In this document: piece after piece, positions 60,888 through 64,000 of the stretch
Layout of the letters: every line of letters starts with the position of its first letter
How positions within the stretch are numbered: the stretch's first letter is position 1
NCBI GenBank assembly: GCA_045588655.1
Contig: JAZNEP010000035.1
Coordinates: 62,001 to 126,000 of the forward strand
Length of the DNA stretch: 64,000 bases
From: SVFI01 sp045588655
GTDB taxonomy: Bacteria > Bacillota > Clostridia > Lachnospirales > Lachnospiraceae
Direction: 5' to 3'
The notes under the pieces: model-generated
The model's input: the letters and a program-made list of their open reading frames with translations, nothing else
Databases searched by the model: none
Told to the model about the DNA's origin: nothing
Translations under genes and position numbers: made by a program

Positions 60888-61220
60888 ATGTATATATATA
60901 AGGAATTAGTGACAGACGAAAATTGTGATGCTATAAGAAGTAAGATTATTCGAAAGATACGGATGAATATAGGTTTGATTGATACGTATTTGATATGTCT
61001 TGCACATAATAGTGATATATTTGATATTATTGATTGTACAAATTTAAAACAAAAAGGGTATCCTAAAAAGGATTTATATATTCTTGGAATTGCACGAGGA
61101 AAGACGAGTGCAGTGGAGCTTGCGGCTAAGCTTTTTGTTTCTTTGTCAGAAATCTATGGGATGGACGAGTTTAAACAAATTCTTTTTAAGCAAAGAGATA
61201 CCCTGTTTCGGAGATATTAA
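60888..61220 (+). CDS. Conserved-looking protein of unknown function, 110 aa
   Basis: A soluble, basic 110-aa protein, no signal or membrane segment. Predicted mostly helical with a middle stretch DIFDIIDCTNLKQKGYPKKDLYILGIARG and a helix-rich C-terminus (AVELAAKLFVSLSEIYGMDE). I do not recognise the family. AGTGAAGG lies just before the ATG and the stop overlaps the following DUF2953 gene by one base, which supports real translation and an operon with DUF2953-gerW. Confidence 0.65.
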   Translation: MYIYKELVTDENCDAIRSKIIRKIRMNIGLIDTYLICLAHNSDIFDIIDCTNLKQKGYPKKDLYILGIARGKTSAVELAAKLFVSLSEIYGMDEFKQILFKQRDTLFRRY

Positions 61221-62218
61221 TGCACGTAGTATTGTTGATATTAAAAATAATTGGAATAATTTTGCTTATTTTGTTAGCAATTTTGATTGCACTGATTCTG
61301 ATTTTATTGTTTGTGCCGATATTTTATAGTGCTGAGGGACGATATATTGAGAATACCCCCTATGCGAAAGCATGTATTAGATTTCTTTTTCCGTTATTGC
61401 ATGTTTTTATAAAATATGAAAATGAGAATCCGGAAGGAAAAGTAAAGCTACTAGGATTTACGGTATATGATTTTTTTGCTAACAGAGATAGTGAGCATGG
61501 AAATAAAAAGGTGAAGAAATCGTCGAGAAATGCGACGGATAAAACGACAAAGAAAACAATAAAGAATGTGGCGAAGACGGATTCTCCATCTGCCGACGTG
61601 GAGGATACTAGAAAAATTCAATTACGGAAAGTTGAAACAACGCATGAGGTCAATGGAACGGATGGACAGGGAGAAGAACAGAACAGTTTATCTGATGAAG
61701 TAAAAACACAGACGCTTATAGAAAAAATACGCTATTTTATTTTTGTAATAAAAGAAAAATGGAAAGCATTTCTTTTAGCAATTAAAAGATTGAAAGAGAA
61801 AGGTATACAGAAAAAGAAAAAAGCAGAGGAAATTGTTCAAAAGATAACATTTTATAAAAAGGTCTGGGAGATGGAAGTGACGCAGAGTGTTTTTCGAAAG
61901 GCAAAGCGTTCTCTGTATAGATTATGGAGAGGGGTGCGTCCGCGAAAGGGTAAAATTAGAGTTTGCTTTGGGACGGATGATCCTGCGACAACCGGAGAAA
62001 TATGTGCTTTTATCGGAATGATATATCCGTTTGTTGGAAAATATGTTATGATAGAACCGGATTTCGAACATAAAATTTTAGAAGGCGATTTCTATTTTAA
62101 AGGATATATTACATGCCTTATGTTGTTAAGAGTTGCATGGGTTGTATTATTTGATAAAGATATAAAAAATCTTAGAAAAATTCTTATGAATTCCAATAAG
62201 GAGGAGAAAAATGAATAA
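61220..62218 (+). CDS. DUF2953 domain protein (YtfI-like)
   Basis: A 332-aa protein with an N-terminal membrane helix (about 4-36, rich in Leu and Ile), a short DUF2953-type segment (PYAKACIRFLFPLLHVFIKYENE), a long charged linker (about 85-175), and a C-terminal part (LWRGVRPRKGKIRVCFGTDDPATTGEICAFIGMIYPF) that is the DUF2953 core. In Bacillus the homologue ytfI precedes ytfJ, as here, which points to sporulation. Function unknown. Confidence 0.8.
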   Translation: MHVVLLILKIIGIILLILLAILIALILILLFVPIFYSAEGRYIENTPYAKACIRFLFPLLHVFIKYENENPEGKVKLLGFTVYDFFANRDSEHGNKKVKKSSRNATDKTTKKTIKNVAKTDSPSADVEDTRKIQLRKVETTHEVNGTDGQGEEQNSLSDEVKTQTLIEKIRYFIFVIKEKWKAFLLAIKRLKEKGIQKKKKAEEIVQKITFYKKVWEMEVTQSVFRKAKRSLYRLWRGVRPRKGKIRVCFGTDDPATTGEICAFIGMIYPFVGKYVMIEPDFEHKILEGDFYFKGYITCLMLLRVAWVVLFDKDIKNLRKILMNSNKEEKNE

Positions 62219-62603
62219 TAATTTTTCAGAGGTTGTAACCTCATTATTAGGTGGAGTGGATCATTTCCTTTCAACGAAAACTGTGGTTGGTGAAGCGACA
62301 CAGATTGGAGATACCATTATTCTTCCGCTTGTGGATGTTTCGTTTGGTGTCGGAGCAGGAGCGACAGCAGGTGACGTGAAAAATGGTGGTTTTGGTGGAG
62401 TGTCAGGTAAAATGTCGCCAAGTGCCGTACTTGTAATTAAAAACGGACAAACAAAACTCGTCAATGTAAAGAACCAGGATACAGTGACGAAGATTATAGA
62501 TATGATTCCGGAGCTTGTAGATAAATTTACTACAGAAAAAGAAGAAATGGTGAGTGATGAAACCGCTGCATCAATTGCGTTTCCGACAGAGGATATAGAA
62601 TAG
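62211..62603 (+). CDS. gerW: GerW family sporulation protein YtfJ
   Basis: A 130-aa GerW/YtfJ protein needed for normal spore germination in Bacillus. Family marks are STKTVVGEATQIGDTIILPL, VSFGVGAGATAGD and the glycine-rich GGFGGVSGKMSPSAVLVI, with a C-terminal acidic tail. AAGGAGGAG is 8 nt before the ATG; it overlaps the DUF2953 gene by 8 nt. Strong support for a spore-forming host. Confidence 0.94.
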   Translation: MNNNFSEVVTSLLGGVDHFLSTKTVVGEATQIGDTIILPLVDVSFGVGAGATAGDVKNGGFGGVSGKMSPSAVLVIKNGQTKLVNVKNQDTVTKIIDMIPELVDKFTTEKEEMVSDETAASIAFPTEDIE

Positions 62604-62671
62604 TATTTTTTGGAATACAACGGGATTATAATGCATATAATATTAAAAAGGATGTGGACTGCCGGTATTAT

Positions 62672-62818
62672 ATGAAGCGAATCTGTGGTCTGTGCAGCTT
62701 TTGTGTTGCAATAGGTATGGTACTTATGCTTTTTATTGATAATACATTTGTGGCTGTGATCCTGATAGCAATTTTGCTGTTGCTTGGATATAATTTGTTT
62801 GCTGGTGACAGTTGTTAA
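62672..62818 (+). CDS. Small two-helix membrane protein
   Basis: A 48-aa ORF (62672-62818) too small for routine ORF lists. It starts MKRICGLCSFCVAIGMVLML, then IDNTFVAVILIAILLLLGYN and a short tail LFAGDSC, i.e. two hydrophobic segments around a short polar turn. It lies between gerW and a J-domain gene, 20 nt before the latter. The ribosome site is poor; a GTG at 62654 after AAAGGA is an alternative. Reality of the gene rests on its hydrophobic pattern and position. Confidence 0.45.
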   Translation: MKRICGLCSFCVAIGMVLMLFIDNTFVAVILIAILLLLGYNLFAGDSC

Positions 62819-62838
62819 TGTATTATCGGAGATGAAAT

Positions 62839-63429
62839 ATGAAGCGGGATAAAATGGATGAAATACAATTGAAAAATTGGCTGTTTAAAGAAAATATGCG
62901 TCTTGAAGATTTGCGAGAAGAGCTTTCCAGAGCAAGCAAAATGATGCGTGAACAGGCGGAAGTGATTAAAAGAGATGAAATGAGTTTAAATAAAGAAAAA
63001 ATGAAATTTCAATCAGAAAAAGAAGAATTTAAATCGCAGATGCATGACTGGACAAGCAAAATCAGAGAAGAGCGTAAGAAATTAGAAGAGGAACAGAGCT
63101 TTTTTGATAAAAAATTCAAGATACTGGAAATGGGATTTAAGCAGTTGGACGCGGATCGGAGAAGTTTTGAAGCAAGAAAGCGTGCATTTGAATACGAGAA
63201 GATGTATGAAAAAGAGGATGATTTTCAGACCTTTTCTGCAGAAACTGTTTCAGAAGAGATGTTTTTCTTTCGTGGAGTAACACATCCGTTGGCTTTAAAA
63301 AAAAGATATAAGGATTTGATTAAAATATATCATCCGGATAATCTTGGTGGAGACAAGAGTATGCTTCAGCAGATTAATAAAGAATATGATCATTTAAAGA
63401 AAAGTATTACTTATCAAAAGAAGGCATAA
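62839..63429 (+). CDS. Coiled-coil J-domain protein
   Basis: A 196-aa protein. Residues about 20-125 are an unbroken charged coiled coil (LREELSRASKMMREQAEVI, EERKKLEEEQSFFDKKF). The C-terminus (about 147-188) is a J-domain with HPD at 165-167 (RYKDLIKIYHPDNLGGDKS) and the fourth helix LQQINKEYDHLKK. J-domains stimulate DnaK ATPase; the usual G/F and zinc domains of DnaJ are missing, and the J-domain is at the C-terminus, so it would be a dedicated DnaK adaptor. Client unknown. Confidence 0.82.
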   Translation: MKRDKMDEIQLKNWLFKENMRLEDLREELSRASKMMREQAEVIKRDEMSLNKEKMKFQSEKEEFKSQMHDWTSKIREERKKLEEEQSFFDKKFKILEMGFKQLDADRRSFEARKRAFEYEKMYEKEDDFQTFSAETVSEEMFFFRGVTHPLALKKRYKDLIKIYHPDNLGGDKSMLQQINKEYDHLKKSITYQKKA

Positions 63430-63432
63430 AAA

Positions 63433-63460
63433 AAGGAACCATATAATGGTTCCTTCATTT
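63433..63460. terminator. Bidirectional terminator between J-domain gene and rpmB
   Basis: Perfect 10-bp stem AAGGAACCAT (63433-63442) with ATGGTTCCTT (63446-63455), 3-nt loop, A-rich on the left and T-rich on the right, so it can end both convergent transcripts. Confidence 0.85.
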
Positions 63461-63470
63461 TTTCATGTAA

Positions 63471-63656
63471 TTAAGCTCTTTCAACCTTGCCAGATCTTAA
63501 GCAAGATGTACAAACATGCATTTTTTTCGTAGCACTGTTTACTTTACATTTTACACTTTTTACATTTGCATTCCAAATGCGGTTAGATTTTCTATGAGAA
63601 TGGCTGACATTGTTACCAAAATGAGCACCTTTGCCACAAACATCACACTTAGCCAT
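63471..63656 (-). CDS. rpmB: 50S ribosomal protein L28
   Basis: A 61-aa L28 starting MAKCDVCGKGAHFGNNVSHS, with KSNRIWNANV and a second CTSC pair. Both CxxC pairs (C4-C7 and near 49-52) are kept, so it is the zinc-binding (C+) form. AGGAGGTG precedes the ATG by 6 nt on the - strand. It lies convergent to the J-domain gene and divergent from an Asp23 gene, the typical Firmicute rpmB-asp23 arrangement. Confidence 0.96.
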   Translation of the reverse strand: MAKCDVCGKGAHFGNNVSHSHRKSNRIWNANVKSVKCKVNSATKKMHVCTSCLRSGKVERA

Positions 63657-63704
63657 GATCGCACCTCCTAAACTTGAATAGTCTTATAAACTCACAACAT
63701 GGAT

Positions 63705-63733
63705 ATTCTAACAGAAAAAATATATGAATGCAA
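63705..63733 (-). promoter_or_regulatory. Predicted promoter of rpmB
   Basis: On the - strand TTGCAT (63733-63728), 17-nt spacer, TAGAAT (63710-63705), giving a leader of about 40 nt. Confidence 0.65.
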
Positions 63734-63773
63734 GCAGAAATTATTTTTTTGACAGGTATTTTATAAAATCATG

Positions 63774-63802
63774 TTCCAATTTTTAAAAAAACAGGGTATA
63801 AT
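63774..63802 (+). promoter_or_regulatory. Predicted promoter of the Asp23 gene
   Basis: TTCCAA (63774-63779), 17-nt spacer, perfect TATAAT (63797-63802). An unused TTGACA lies at 63749-63754. The ATG is 34 nt after the -10. Confidence 0.55.
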
Positions 63803-63835
63803 CACATTAGAGTAAAGATCCAAGGAGGATATTGC

Positions 63836-64000
63836 ATGAAAACATTAATGAATACACACCTCGGAAATATTTCAATTGATAGCGATGTAATTGCAAATTA
63901 CGCGGGTAGCGTTGCAGTGGAATGTATCGGTATTGTTGGAATGGCGAGTGTAAATGTAAAAGACGGTTTGGTTAAGTTGCTAAAGATGGATAATCTTTCA
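63836..64000 (+). CDS. Asp23/Gls24 family protein, N-terminal part (cut by window edge)
   Basis: The first 55 codons of an Asp23/Gls24 (YloU-like) protein: LGNISIDSDVIANYAGSVAVECIGIVGM followed by ASVNVKDGLVKLLK, the family's opening pattern. Small family members are about 110-130 aa and membrane-associated in wall-stress responses. AAGGAGG is 7-8 nt before the ATG. In Firmicutes a dihydroxyacetone-kinase-like gene usually follows; that is beyond the window. Confidence 0.9.
   Translation, partial: MKTLMNTHLGNISIDSDVIANYAGSVAVECIGIVGMASVNVKDGLVKLLKMDNLS

Noticed and set aside
1..64000. CRISPR arrays, insertion sequences, prophage, tRNA or rRNA genes
   Set aside because: Gaps are short and contain only promoters, terminators and the features listed; no direct-repeat arrays, transposase motifs or tRNA-like cloverleafs were seen.

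Overview
The window is a gene-dense, low-GC chromosomal segment from a spore-forming, anaerobic Firmicute, most likely a Lachnospiraceae-type Clostridium. The evidence is the conserved sporulation genes yqfC, yqfD and gerW (ytfJ), the full minCDE and mreBCD sets, several genes in Clostridia-type order, AGGAGG-like ribosome sites almost everywhere, and AT-rich codon use. It is core housekeeping DNA: no insertion sequence, prophage, CRISPR array, tRNA or rRNA was seen. Nearly all genes read on the + strand; only a lysR-type regulator and rpmB read on the - strand.

Layout. 1-8 kb: end of an endonuclease III gene, pyrimidine-nucleoside phosphorylase, then a sporulation and RNA cluster (yqfC, yqfD, phoH, a reduced yqfF, ybeY), a lipid-linked-sugar flippase-like protein and a BofC-like membrane protein. 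8-22 kb: two FAD oxidoreductases, proline synthesis (proB, proA) with a DUF896 gene and 5-formyl-THF cyclo-ligase between them, then miaB-mutS-mutL-miaA-ynbB. 22-33 kb: radC-mreBCD-PBP2-minCDE-rodA-mgsA-D,D-carboxypeptidase, a cell-shape and division-site operon. 33-39 kb: a small P-loop protein, a HlyD-like membrane protein, yggS, sepF, aroB, lspA and an RluA-family pseudouridine synthase. 39-51 kb: amino-acid metabolism (cobalamin methionine synthase, ilvB with its own small subunit, a second small subunit with ilvC, a cysteine-synthase-like enzyme, a LysR regulator facing leuCD), interrupted by a leucine-rich-repeat surface protein. 51-59 kb: NusG-II protein, Gx transporter, ruvAB, zapA, a U32 peptidase/hydroxylase and a second SEDS-PBP pair. 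59-64 kb: a CheX-like protein with four N-terminal repeats plus CheY, a Nudix hydrolase, DUF2953-gerW, a coiled-coil J-domain protein, rpmB and the start of an Asp23/Gls24 gene.

Working together. Much of the window serves envelope growth and division: MreBCD, PBP2 and RodA for elongation, MinCDE, SepF and ZapA for division, a second SEDS-PBP pair, a flippase and a D,D-carboxypeptidase. A second theme is branched-chain and sulfur amino-acid synthesis. Points worth a second look are the repeat-CheX/CheY module, the YqfF homologue that has lost both its ectodomain and its HD metal ligands, an MreB with an altered phosphate-2 loop, a PBP2 with an insertion of about 240 residues, and tandem unlike acetolactate synthase small subunits. 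Functions were read from recognisable motifs and gene order, without database searches.
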